In this document: positions 1 to 5,848 of the stretch, piece by piece
How the letters are laid out: every line of letters starts with the position of its first letter
How positions within the stretch are numbered: position 1 is the stretch's first letter
Source: Thermoplasmata archaeon
GTDB taxonomy: Archaea; Thermoplasmatota; E2; DHVEG-1
Reading direction: 5' to 3'
Length of the DNA: 6,746 nt
Assembly (NCBI GenBank): GCA_030641605.1
Contig: DAOWHD010000049.1
Coordinates: 1-6,746, forward strand
Program-made: the position numbers and the translations under genes
Notes under the pieces: model-generated
The model's input: the letters and a program-made list of their open reading frames with translations, nothing else
Database searches by the model: none
What the model was told of the DNA's origin: nothing

Positions 1-151
1 ATATGTGTAATAGAATAACATGCCTTAAATTTTACTGTAGGGATATATTTTTAAGAAGATTGTCCTCCATGTTTATCTTGTAACATGAAATGGGAATTCA
101 CAACTAATCAAAAAGAGAAATACGTTGGGGGCTTTTAACCTTCATATAATA

Positions 152-223
152 AGCCGCTGGTGGGAATTGAACCCACGACCTATTCCTTACCAAGGAATCG
201 CTATACCTCTAAGCCACAGCGGC
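152..223 (-). tRNA. tRNA-Thr (anticodon GGT)
   Basis: On the minus strand a full cloverleaf can be folded: 7-bp acceptor stem GCCGCTG/CAGCGGC, T8, a short D arm (3 good pairs plus a T-T mismatch, with G18 G19 in the loop), a 5-bp anticodon stem ATTCC/GGAAT around the loop TTGGTAA, a 5-nt variable region, and a T arm GTGGG-TTCAATT-CCCAC. The loop places GGT at positions 34-36, which decodes threonine ACC and ACT codons. G15 and C48 allow the Levitt pair. The discriminator is T (position 152), the usual base in archaeal tRNA-Thr. The 3' CCA is not encoded, and there is no intron. Confidence 0.95.
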
Positions 224-250
224 ATTTTTACTTCCCTGAATATGAAGGGG

Positions 251-260
251 TTTATTTTAC
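251..260 (-). promoter_or_regulatory. TATA box candidate for tRNA-Thr
   Basis: On the minus strand this reads GTAAAATAAA. It lies about 30 nt upstream of the mature tRNA 5' end, so transcription would start a few bases before the tRNA, as expected for archaeal TBP/TFB promoters. The call rests on position and composition only. Confidence 0.4.
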
Positions 261-289
261 TTTTTGCAAAACTGGGTTAAACGCTAACG

Positions 290-300
290 TTAATATTAAT
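290..300 (+). promoter_or_regulatory. TATA box candidate for mptA
   Basis: The segment contains the perfect 10-bp palindrome TTAATATTAA (290-299). Its centre is about 26 nt upstream of the GTG at 321, so transcription would begin at or very near that GTG. This is leaderless geometry and is one argument that 321 was the native start of mptA. The A/T palindrome could also be chance in AT-rich DNA. Confidence 0.45.
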
Positions 301-320
301 GGTATTTATTTGAAGTACAG

Positions 321-338
321 GTGATTACAAATCAAATC
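321..338 (+). other. mptA: Displaced mptA start: GTG plus tandem AAATC pair, out of frame with the gene
   Basis: GTG at 321 begins V-I-T-N-Q-I and then runs to a TGA at 351. The frame that encodes the conserved MptA N-terminus is offset by one and is closed upstream by a TGA at 322-324. Positions 329-338 are two direct copies of AAATC. One extra copy would give GTG ATT ACA AAT CAA ATC AAA TCC ACA GAC, fusing V-I-T-N-Q-I directly to K-S-T-D-L-P-D-V in the mptA frame. Removing a single base (for example C333) would also join the frames. The sequence shows the frame break; its cause is inference. Confidence 0.6.
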
Positions 339-1209
339 CACAGACCTTCCTGATGTCCAATCTAGCCCCTCACTCTCCAATTTCAAGTTAACTAGAGTAG
401 GAGTAACTGGAGTAAAAAAGCTTGTAAATATAAAAAGACCAAATCACGAGAAGATAACCCCTCTAGTTGTAAAGATGGATCTTTTTGTTGATCTTCCATC
501 ATCTCAAAAGGGAAGTCATATGTCTCGAAATCTTGAACTGGTTTCAGAAATCGTTGATATGAATATCCAAAAACCTGTCTCTGACCTTGAGACCTTTTGT
601 GCTGAAGCAGCAAAACTCCTTTTAAAAAAACATGACTATGCAACCTACTCAGAGATCAAGGCAGAAGCTGACTATTTTCTAGACAGAACTTATCCATCCG
701 GCAAAAAAGGTCTTGAACCATATAAGCTTGTAGCTGAAGCACGAGCAGAAAGGACAGGAGATGTAAAAAAACTCATTGGCGTGAAAGTAATTGGGATGAC
801 TGCCTGCCCGTGTGCCATGGAAGTCATAAGAAAAATTGGCAATTATAAGAAAAAAGATGTTCCTCCAACTCATAACCAACGCAACATCACCACACTAATG
901 ATTGAAGTGCCTGGCGAAGAGAAATCTGTCGATGCAAATGATTTGATTGATATTACAGAAAGGTCGTTTAGTAGCCCAACCTTTGGTATTTTAAAACGCG
1001 GGGAAGAAGGTAAACTTGTTTTTGACGCCCATAAAAATCCAAAATTTGTTGAAGATGTGGTAAGAGATATTCTAAGTGAAATTTTGAAGAAGTATAAGAA
1101 TCTTCCAGATGATGTACTAGTTGTAGTCAAAAGTGAGAGTGAGGAATCTATTCACAAACACAATGCTTTTGCTGAGAGGGTTACAACACTTGGCGAACTT
1201 AAAAAATAG
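334..1209 (+). CDS. mptA: GTP cyclohydrolase MptA (FolE2-like, GCYH-IB family), 5' end frame-disrupted
   Basis: The family opens the GTP ring as the first step of pterin synthesis; archaeal MptA is metal-dependent and makes 7,8-dihydroneopterin 2',3'-cyclic phosphate for methanopterin- or folate-type cofactors. Visible hallmarks are the N-terminal STDLPDVQ block, RVGVTGVKK, FVDLPSSQKGSHMSRN (about 484-531), GMTACPC with the metal/catalytic cysteine (793-813), the histidine in PPTHNQRN, and the C-terminal IHKHNAFAER. The first in-frame ATG is at 475, but 47 conserved codons precede it, so a 244-residue product from 475 would lack part of the fold. No ATG, GTG or TTG lies in frame between the TGA at 322 and 475. 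The listed start is the first clearly homologous codon, not a proposed initiator. The restored protein would be about 297 residues, close to the usual length near 300. Family assignment is firm; whether this copy is functional is uncertain. Confidence 0.9.
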   Translation, partial: KSTDLPDVQSSPSLSNFKLTRVGVTGVKKLVNIKRPNHEKITPLVVKMDLFVDLPSSQKGSHMSRNLELVSEIVDMNIQKPVSDLETFCAEAAKLLLKKHDYATYSEIKAEADYFLDRTYPSGKKGLEPYKLVAEARAERTGDVKKLIGVKVIGMTACPCAMEVIRKIGNYKKKDVPPTHNQRNITTLMIEVPGEEKSVDANDLIDITERSFSSPTFGILKRGEEGKLVFDAHKNPKFVEDVVRDILSEILKKYKNLPDDVLVVVKSESEESIHKHNAFAERVTTLGELKK

Positions 1210-1210
1210 A

Positions 1211-1216
1211 TTTTTT
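1211..1216 (+). terminator. Poly-T terminator after mptA
   Basis: Six T residues begin 2 nt after the mptA TAG. Archaeal RNA polymerase stops at such T tracts without needing a hairpin. A short inverted repeat AGGTT-AAA-AACCT (1219-1231) follows, too late to act as a classical stem for this tract. Confidence 0.45.
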
Positions 1217-1230
1217 ACAGGTTAAAAACC

Positions 1231-1238
1231 TTTAAAAA
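1231..1238 (+). promoter_or_regulatory. TATA box for the dehydrogenase gene
   Basis: TTTAAAAA is centred about 28 nt before the ATG at 1263, so the transcript would start within a few bases of the codon. No Shine-Dalgarno sequence is seen before the ATG, which fits a leaderless or near-leaderless mRNA. Confidence 0.6.
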
Positions 1239-1262
1239 CAAGCTCACGATTACTCTCCATCC

Positions 1263-2387
1263 ATGGCAAAATATCATATAGCTTGGCTACCTGGGGATGG
1301 CATTGGAATTGATGTGATGGATGCTGCAAAAATCGTTCTTGATGCCATAGATCTTGATGCCGAATATATACCTGGAGATATCGGTTGGGAATTCTGGAAA
1401 AAAGAGGGAGATCCATTACCCAAAAGAACTATTGATCTTTTGAAGGAAACAGATTGTGGCCTATTCGGTGCAATTACCTCAAAACCCAATCAAGAAGCGC
1501 AAAAGGAACTTTCACCCGAGCTAAGAGACAAAGGTTTTGTTTATTCAAGTCCTATCGTGAGGCTTAGGCAAACATTTAATCTCCATACAAATCTGCGTCC
1601 ATGTAAAGCATTTGAAGGAAATCCATTAAACTACCGTGATGATATCGACCTTGTTGTTTTTAGAGAAAACACAGAGGGGCTTTACGCTGGTGTTGAATTT
1701 TATCCAGTGCCTGAGGAAATTTTCAAGGCATTGAGCATCCATAAAAAAATGAAAAAATTTGAAAATACTCCACTAAAAGATTTAGCAATTTCTACTCGTA
1801 TTTTCACGCGCAAAGCTTGTCAAAATATTGTCCGTCAGGCCTTTGAATATGCAAAGGAGCATAACCGCAAGAGTGTAACACTTGTTGAAAAACCAAACGT
1901 CATAAGGGAGACAAGTGGGATGATGGTGCAAGAGGCACGAAAGATTGCTAAGGAATATTCTGGCATTGAACTTTGGGAAGCAAATGTTGATGCGATGTGC
2001 ATGTGGCTTATAAAAAACCCACAGGACTATGACGTTTTGGTATCATCCAATATGTTTGGCGATATTATCTCAGATCTTTCTGCCCAACTTGTTGGGGGCC
2101 TAGGATTTGCAGCTAGTGGAAATATCGGCGATGATTTCGCTGTTTTTGAACCGACTCATGGTTCTGCACCAAAATATGCAGGGCAATACAAAGTAAATCC
2201 AACAGCAATGATCCAATCAGTTAAACTAATGCTCGACTGGCTTGGAGAGAAAAACGATGCTAAAAAGCTGGATCAGGCAATAGCTAGTGTAATTAAGGAA
2301 GGCAAGGTAAAAACCTATGATCTCGGTGGAAACAATACATCTCTAGAGGTTGCTGAGGAAGTAACAAGAAAGTTTGAGCAAAATTAA
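1263..2387 (+). CDS. Isocitrate/isopropylmalate dehydrogenase family protein
   Basis: A 374-residue beta-decarboxylating dehydrogenase that oxidises a malate-type hydroxyacid and releases CO2. Features in order: N-terminal LPGDGIG (9-15), substrate loop SSPIVRLRQ (95-103), NLRP (110-113), FRENTEGLY (133-141) with the catalytic Arg and Tyr, EKPNV with the catalytic Lys210, Asp243, and NMFGDIISD (263-271) with the metal-binding aspartates, followed by GGLG. The cofactor loop HGSAPKYAGQYKVNP (299-313) has Lys-Tyr as in NADP-dependent isocitrate dehydrogenase, but the later YDLGG (352-356) lacks the Arg of the E. coli enzyme. The substrate loop lacks the Asn of classical SLNVALR and resembles the SPIVxLR loop of archaeal isopropylmalate and homoisocitrate enzymes. 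Isocitrate, 3-isopropylmalate and homoisocitrate (lysine route) all remain possible substrates. It has its own promoter and no pathway neighbour to decide between them. The ATG at 1263 fits both the family N-terminus and the TATA spacing. Confidence 0.93.
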   Translation: MAKYHIAWLPGDGIGIDVMDAAKIVLDAIDLDAEYIPGDIGWEFWKKEGDPLPKRTIDLLKETDCGLFGAITSKPNQEAQKELSPELRDKGFVYSSPIVRLRQTFNLHTNLRPCKAFEGNPLNYRDDIDLVVFRENTEGLYAGVEFYPVPEEIFKALSIHKKMKKFENTPLKDLAISTRIFTRKACQNIVRQAFEYAKEHNRKSVTLVEKPNVIRETSGMMVQEARKIAKEYSGIELWEANVDAMCMWLIKNPQDYDVLVSSNMFGDIISDLSAQLVGGLGFAASGNIGDDFAVFEPTHGSAPKYAGQYKVNPTAMIQSVKLMLDWLGEKNDAKKLDQAIASVIKEGKVKTYDLGGNNTSLEVAEEVTRKFEQN

Positions 2388-2389
2388 AT

Positions 2390-2412
2390 GATGATTCATC
2401 CTTTCTATTTTT
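2390..2412 (+). terminator. Inverted repeat plus T-rich tract after the dehydrogenase gene
   Basis: GATGA-T-TCATC (2390-2400) starts 3 nt after the TAA and is followed by a T-rich run ending in five T residues (2408-2412). The one-base loop is too tight for a stable hairpin, so the T-rich tract is the likelier archaeal stop signal. Confidence 0.4.
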
Positions 2413-2425
2413 CATCCAGAAAACT

Positions 2426-2433
2426 CTTTAAAC
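2426..2433 (+). promoter_or_regulatory. TATA box for the cDPGS-like gene
   Basis: CTTTAAAC is centred near 2430, predicting a transcript start near 2455 and a leader of about 18 nt. That leader would include the Shine-Dalgarno sequence at 2460, so this gene looks leadered, unlike the dehydrogenase before it. Confidence 0.5.
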
Positions 2434-2450
2434 GGGCATATGCTACCCGT
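2432..2450 (+). promoter_or_regulatory. Nested palindrome in the promoter, possible operator
   Basis: ACGGG (2432-2436) and CCCGT (2446-2450) form an inverted repeat that encloses a second palindrome, GCATATGC (2436-2443). It lies between the TATA box and the predicted transcript start, where archaeal repressors often bind. No specific regulator family is recognised, and the two centres do not coincide exactly. Confidence 0.25.
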
Positions 2451-2459
2451 CAGAGATTT

Positions 2460-2464
2460 GGAGG
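2460..2464 (+). promoter_or_regulatory. Shine-Dalgarno GGAGG deciding a GTG start
   Basis: GGAGG lies 8 nt before the GTG at 2473 and supports that codon as the initiator, in agreement with where the family N-terminus begins (KKIIIMGAAGRD). Confidence 0.75.
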
Positions 2465-2472
2465 CTTAATTT

Positions 2473-3804
2473 GTGACAGATAAAAAGAAAATAATTATAA
2501 TGGGCGCAGCTGGCAGAGACTTTCACAACTTTAATGTGTGCTACAGAGAAAATAACGAATATGAGGTTGTAGCCTTTACAGCCACGCAGATACCTGATAT
2601 TGCCGGAAGAAAATATCCACCAGAACTGTCTGGCGAACTGTATCCCAATGGCATACCAATATACCCCGAAGAGAAATTAACCGAGCTAATAAAAGAAAAT
2701 GGCATCGACGAGGTCGTTTTTGCATATAGCGATCTGCCATATGAATATGTTATGAGAAAATCTGCAGTAGTGAACGCAGCAGGTGCCGATTTTACATTGC
2801 TTGGACCGGAAAGCACTATGATTAAGTCAACAAAACCACTTATTGCTGTATGTGCAGTTAGAACAGGATGCGGAAAATCACAAGTATCTAGGAAAATATT
2901 TGAAATATTGCGTAAAAAAGGACTAAAGGTTGCGTCTATAAGACACCCAATGCCCTATGATGCAGATTTGACAACACAAATTTGCCAGCGTTTTGCAAGC
3001 TATGATGATTTAGACAAATACAACTGTACAATTGAAGAAAGAGAAGAATATGAACCCTACATTGACATGAATGGAGTAATTTTTGCCGGTGTCGATTATG
3101 GAAAAATCCTGAGTGAAGCAGAAAAAGAGGCAGATGTAATTATTTGGGATGGTGGTAACAATGACTTCTCATTTTACAAACCAGATCTATTGATCACTCT
3201 TGCCGATCCTCACCGTCCAGGCCACGAAATATCTTATTATCCTGGAGAAGTTAATATAAGATCAGCAGATGTTGTAATCATAAATAAGGCCAATACTGCA
3301 AACAAAGAGGATATTGAAACAGTTCGTAAAAACGTAAAAAATGTTAACCCTTCAGCACAAATCATTGACGGCATTTCATCAGTAATTGCTGAGGAAGGCA
3401 ATCTAATTACAGGTAAAAAAGTACTTGTAATTGAAGATGGGCCAACAGTAACTCACGGTGGTATGAAGTATGGTGCAGGTACTGTTGCTGCAAATGACAA
3501 CAATGCAGGAGAAATTATTGACCCAAGAAATTTTGCAGTAGGTTCCATTACCGAGACCTTCAACAAATACAATCACCTGACAAGTGTTCTCCCAGCTATG
3601 GGATATGGTAAGAAACAAATAAGTGAACTAGAAGAAACCATCAACAATACTGAATGCGACGTTGTGGTAAGCGGAACACCAATCGATCTGAACCGAGTAT
3701 TAAACTCTAGTAAACCAATTGTTCGAGTGAGATATGGAGTAGGGAAGGAAACTGTAAAGGATTTAGAAAAAATAGTTGCTGACTTCACTTCAAAACTACT
3801 TTAG
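2473..3804 (+). CDS. Cyclic 2,3-diphosphoglycerate synthetase-like GTPase/ATPase
   Basis: A 443-residue soluble protein starting at GTG with a good Shine-Dalgarno. The N-terminal part (about 6-115) looks like a Rossmann-type domain (IIIMGAAGRDFHNFN). A P-loop nucleotidase core follows: Walker A AVRTGCGKS (128-136, Lys135), a WDGGNND block (225-231), the LADPHRPGHE stretch (243-252) and an NKAN motif (271-274) resembling the GTPase base-recognition NKxD. The length and RTGCGKS loop match cyclic 2,3-diphosphoglycerate synthetase of methanogens, which cyclises 2,3-bisphosphoglycerate with ATP. Homologues also occur in archaea not known to make that solute, where the role is unproven, so the enzyme name here is by family only. 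The gene has its own promoter, and its 3' end overlaps rfcS on the opposite strand by 9 nt. No partner gene such as 2-phosphoglycerate kinase is in the window. Confidence 0.88.
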   Translation: MTDKKKIIIMGAAGRDFHNFNVCYRENNEYEVVAFTATQIPDIAGRKYPPELSGELYPNGIPIYPEEKLTELIKENGIDEVVFAYSDLPYEYVMRKSAVVNAAGADFTLLGPESTMIKSTKPLIAVCAVRTGCGKSQVSRKIFEILRKKGLKVASIRHPMPYDADLTTQICQRFASYDDLDKYNCTIEEREEYEPYIDMNGVIFAGVDYGKILSEAEKEADVIIWDGGNNDFSFYKPDLLITLADPHRPGHEISYYPGEVNIRSADVVIINKANTANKEDIETVRKNVKNVNPSAQIIDGISSVIAEEGNLITGKKVLVIEDGPTVTHGGMKYGAGTVAANDNNAGEIIDPRNFAVGSITETFNKYNHLTSVLPAMGYGKKQISELEETINNTECDVVVSGTPIDLNRVLNSSKPIVRVRYGVGKETVKDLEKIVADFTSKLL

Positions 3805-4755
3805 TTTGCCTCCTTCAAGGGCAAATTGTGCAAGCAGTGCTTCTAATTGTATATGTTCATTGCTGCCTTCAATCAGTCTAAACTCTGTTTCTCCTGCTTT
3901 TTCTATGAGTCTTACTTTACTTTCATCAGAAATTGCAAGATCAAAGATCGTTTGGTGGATTTGTTTTATTATGTCTTCTCCACTTAAACCATAGTTTAAA
4001 AGAAGATCATAGAGTTGATTTCGTGCTGCCATAAAGTCGCCTGACAACGCAGAGTCGATCAATGTTTTTACATCCTCTGGTTTTGCAGTAGCACTGGTTT
4101 CATACAGTAACTTTGCCGTTATCTTTTTACTGATTGATGCGCCCACCTGCAAAACATTTATTGCTTTTCTAAGATCACCACGAGATACGAAGATAAGTGT
4201 TTCAAGACCGTCCTGCGTAATTTCAAGTTTTTCTTTTGTAGCGATTTTACGCATGTATTTTTGAATATCCTCAGGTTTAATTGGACCGAATCTAAAAACA
4301 GTACATCGAGATTGAATAGGCTCAATAATTTTTGAGGAGTAATTCGCTGAAAGAATGAATCTACAAATGTGGGTATATTTTTCTATTGTTCTTCTAAGGG
4401 CTGATTGAGCATCATTTGTTAGGGAATCCGCCTCGTCCAGAAATATTATTTTAAATTGGTTTTTTCCAATAGGTGCCGTTCTTGCGAAGTCTTTGATCTT
4501 TCCCCTTATTGTATTGATGCCTCTTTCATCACTAGCGTTTAATTCATTGAAATTTTGTTTCCATGTATCCCCAAATACTTCTCTTGAAAGTGCAATAGCG
4601 CTTGTCGTTTTACCAGTGCCTGCAGGTCCTGCAAAAATAAGATGTGGTACGCTCTTGGTTTTTGCATAAGCCTTCAATCGTTCGATTATTTTGCTTTGAC
4701 CGGCAATATCATCGAGTTTTTTTGGCCGGTATTTTTCAATCCAGATATCTTCCAT
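3796..4755 (-). CDS. rfcS: Replication factor C small subunit (clamp loader)
   Basis: The product (319 residues) is the AAA+ small subunit that, with the large subunit RfcL, opens and loads the PCNA sliding clamp at primer ends during DNA replication. It begins with the typical WIEKYRPKKLDDIAGQ. Visible motifs are Walker A GPAGTGKTT (43-51), Walker B FLDEAD (105-110), sensor 1 at SAN (136-138), the SRC arginine-finger motif (149-151) contributing to the neighbour's ATP site, and sensor 2 GDLRKAIN (193-200). The C-terminal third is the helical collar domain. Length is normal for the family and no intein is present. The ATG at 4755 is supported by the conserved first residues and a TATA box about 22 nt upstream. 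RfcL is not in this window. The TAG stop lies inside the end of the converging GTPase gene. Confidence 0.97.
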   Translation of the reverse strand: MEDIWIEKYRPKKLDDIAGQSKIIERLKAYAKTKSVPHLIFAGPAGTGKTTSAIALSREVFGDTWKQNFNELNASDERGINTIRGKIKDFARTAPIGKNQFKIIFLDEADSLTNDAQSALRRTIEKYTHICRFILSANYSSKIIEPIQSRCTVFRFGPIKPEDIQKYMRKIATKEKLEITQDGLETLIFVSRGDLRKAINVLQVGASISKKITAKLLYETSATAKPEDVKTLIDSALSGDFMAARNQLYDLLLNYGLSGEDIIKQIHQTIFDLAISDESKVRLIEKAGETEFRLIEGSNEHIQLEALLAQFALEGGKLK

Positions 4756-4771
4756 TATAAACCCACACCTG

Positions 4772-4780
4772 TAATATATT
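4772..4780 (-). promoter_or_regulatory. TATA box for rfcS
   Basis: On the minus strand AATATATTA lies about 22 nt before the rfcS ATG, inside the 32-nt gap after the hydrolase stop. This suggests rfcS has its own leaderless transcript even though it follows the hydrolase gene closely. Confidence 0.5.
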
Positions 4781-4787
4781 TCAAGGA

Positions 4788-5330
4788 TTAATGCTTTTGG
4801 TCTATGATATTAGCAATAATATCTGGGAGATTATTAATGTTATTTGCAAAACGATGATCATCATGATAAAATTTAACATTTGCTTCCTGTGCTTTTGCAA
4901 ATTCAATACTCCAAAAGTGTGGGACAACATCATCCTCTGTTCCCAAAAGTATGTAAATCTCAGCATCTAGTTTTCTTTCGAAAAGCAGATTATCTTTCAT
5001 ATCGGCAAGGATTCTTTTTGGCATGCCCTGAATTGTATTTATATCAACCTGTGGCGGGATTATTGCAGGGTTGATAAGTATTAGTTTTCCGACATTTGTT
5101 TGTTTGAGAGCAGTTTTTGCAGCTAGAAAACCTCCAAGAGATGAGCCGATTAGGACTACTTCTATGTCGTTTTTTATCTCATCACGTATGCGATTTAAGC
5201 AATCAACTATCACCAAATCCTCAGGTTTGCAATCGCGATATTTAATAGGTTTGACATCCAGTTTTTCTTTTAGCAACGCCCCCTTTGTGCCTTCCGGACT
5301 GGACAGATATCCATGGATGTAATATAACAT
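4788..5330 (-). CDS. YqiA-like alpha/beta-hydrolase (predicted esterase, UPF0227-type)
   Basis: A 180-residue compact alpha/beta hydrolase. The N-terminus MLYYIHGYLSSP carries the oxyanion HG motif, GSSLGG (62-67) is the nucleophile elbow with Ser64, the acid is probably Asp133 or Asp134 in LLGTEDDVV, and the catalytic histidine is probably His159 in HDDHRF. Size, the HGYLSSP opening and motif order match the bacterial YqiA esterase group; the natural substrate is unknown. No signal peptide or membrane segment is seen, so it should be cytoplasmic. It starts 15 nt after the yjbQ-family stop, so the two are probably co-transcribed, and it has a Shine-Dalgarno-like GGTGA. The pairing suggests, but does not show, a shared role. 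Confidence 0.85.
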   Translation of the reverse strand: MLYYIHGYLSSPEGTKGALLKEKLDVKPIKYRDCKPEDLVIVDCLNRIRDEIKNDIEVVLIGSSLGGFLAAKTALKQTNVGKLILINPAIIPPQVDINTIQGMPKRILADMKDNLLFERKLDAEIYILLGTEDDVVPHFWSIEFAKAQEANVKFYHDDHRFANNINNLPDIIANIIDQKH

Positions 5331-5334
5331 GTTT

Positions 5335-5339
5335 TCACC
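5335..5339 (-). promoter_or_regulatory. Shine-Dalgarno GGTGA for the hydrolase gene
   Basis: GGTGA on the minus strand is 4 nt before the ATG at 5330. It can pair with the UCACC part of the archaeal 16S rRNA tail, which makes the short spacing acceptable. An internal ribosome site fits an operon-internal gene, in contrast to the leaderless first genes. Confidence 0.55.
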
Positions 5340-5345
5340 ACTTTA

Positions 5346-5741
5346 TTAGCGAGGGACAAGGTCTACATATACTCTACGGTTTCTTGGCCCATCCCCTTCA
5401 TAGAAAAATATATGTTGCCATGTGCCTAAAATCAGTCTATTATCTTCTACAAGAATTGTAACTGATGATCCTAATAGGCTTGCCTTGATGTGCGCATCGC
5501 TGTTTCCCTCCGAATGATGATAGTCTCCCCTCTCAGGAACGGTCCTTTTCAATGTCTCAATGATGTCCCGCTGTACATTAGGATCTACACCCTCATTTAT
5601 CGTAATTCCTGCCGTTGTATGGGGTACATAGATAATCACATGGCCCTCTTGAAGGTTTTTTTTATCTACAATATTTTGAATATCGTTTGTGATATCAATC
5701 ATCTCGTTTCTCTTCTTTGAAACAACCTTTAATTCAAACAT
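5346..5741 (-). CDS. YjbQ family protein (UPF0047; annotated as secondary thiamine-phosphate synthase)
   Basis: A small single-domain protein of the widespread YjbQ/UPF0047 family. Family blocks are all present: an early ITNDI, PHTTAGITINEG, HHSEGNSDAHIKASLLG with conserved histidines, and the C-terminal LGTWQHIFFYEGDGPRNRRVYV. E. coli YjbQ has weak thiamine-phosphate-synthase activity, and the physiological role is not settled. I prefer the ATG at 5741 (131 residues) over an in-frame ATG at 5768 (140 residues). The family N-terminus aligns from MFELKVVSKK, and a TATA box at 5775-5784 predicts transcription from about 5754, which would leave the 5768 codon outside the mRNA. It is the first gene of a likely two-gene unit with the downstream hydrolase. 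Confidence 0.9.
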   Translation of the reverse strand: MFELKVVSKKRNEMIDITNDIQNIVDKKNLQEGHVIIYVPHTTAGITINEGVDPNVQRDIIETLKRTVPERGDYHHSEGNSDAHIKASLLGSSVTILVEDNRLILGTWQHIFFYEGDGPRNRRVYVDLVPR

Positions 5742-5774
5742 ATAACTTACTACAGATCTCGTATGCATATGTTG

Positions 5775-5784
5775 TTTAAAAATT
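5775..5784 (-). promoter_or_regulatory. TATA box for the yjbQ-like gene
   Basis: The minus strand reads AATTTTTAAA, a strong archaeal TATA match. Adding about 25 nt gives a start near 5754 and a leader of about 12 nt to the ATG at 5741. The 80-107 nt between this gene and the HAD gene must hold both divergent promoters; on the HAD side only a weak TTTTGATA (about 5818-5825) is visible. Confidence 0.5.
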
Positions 5785-5848
5785 ATTGTTATTTTCTAGA
5801 TAACATTTTTGTAGAACATTTTGATACACAACGTTAGGCAAACAATAT

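Noticed and set aside
85..138. 17-codon ORF (ATG AAA TGG ... TTT TAA) with a TATA-like AT run about 35 nt upstream (42-55)
   Set aside because: Too short, no recognisable motif and no Shine-Dalgarno; AT-rich DNA yields such frames by chance. The rest of 1-151 shows nothing else supportable.
870..1130. Minus-strand ORF of 86 codons within mptA
   Set aside because: Fully antisense to conserved mptA coding sequence, low-complexity Ser/Thr-rich start, no supporting promoter.
475..1209. mptA beginning at the first in-frame ATG (244 residues)
   Set aside because: 47 upstream codons in the same frame encode conserved family sequence, so this ATG is an internal methionine and not the native start.
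1219..1231. Hairpin AGGTT-AAA-AACCT after mptA
   Set aside because: Only 5 bp with a 3-nt loop, and it lies after rather than before the T tract; probably incidental to the TATA region.
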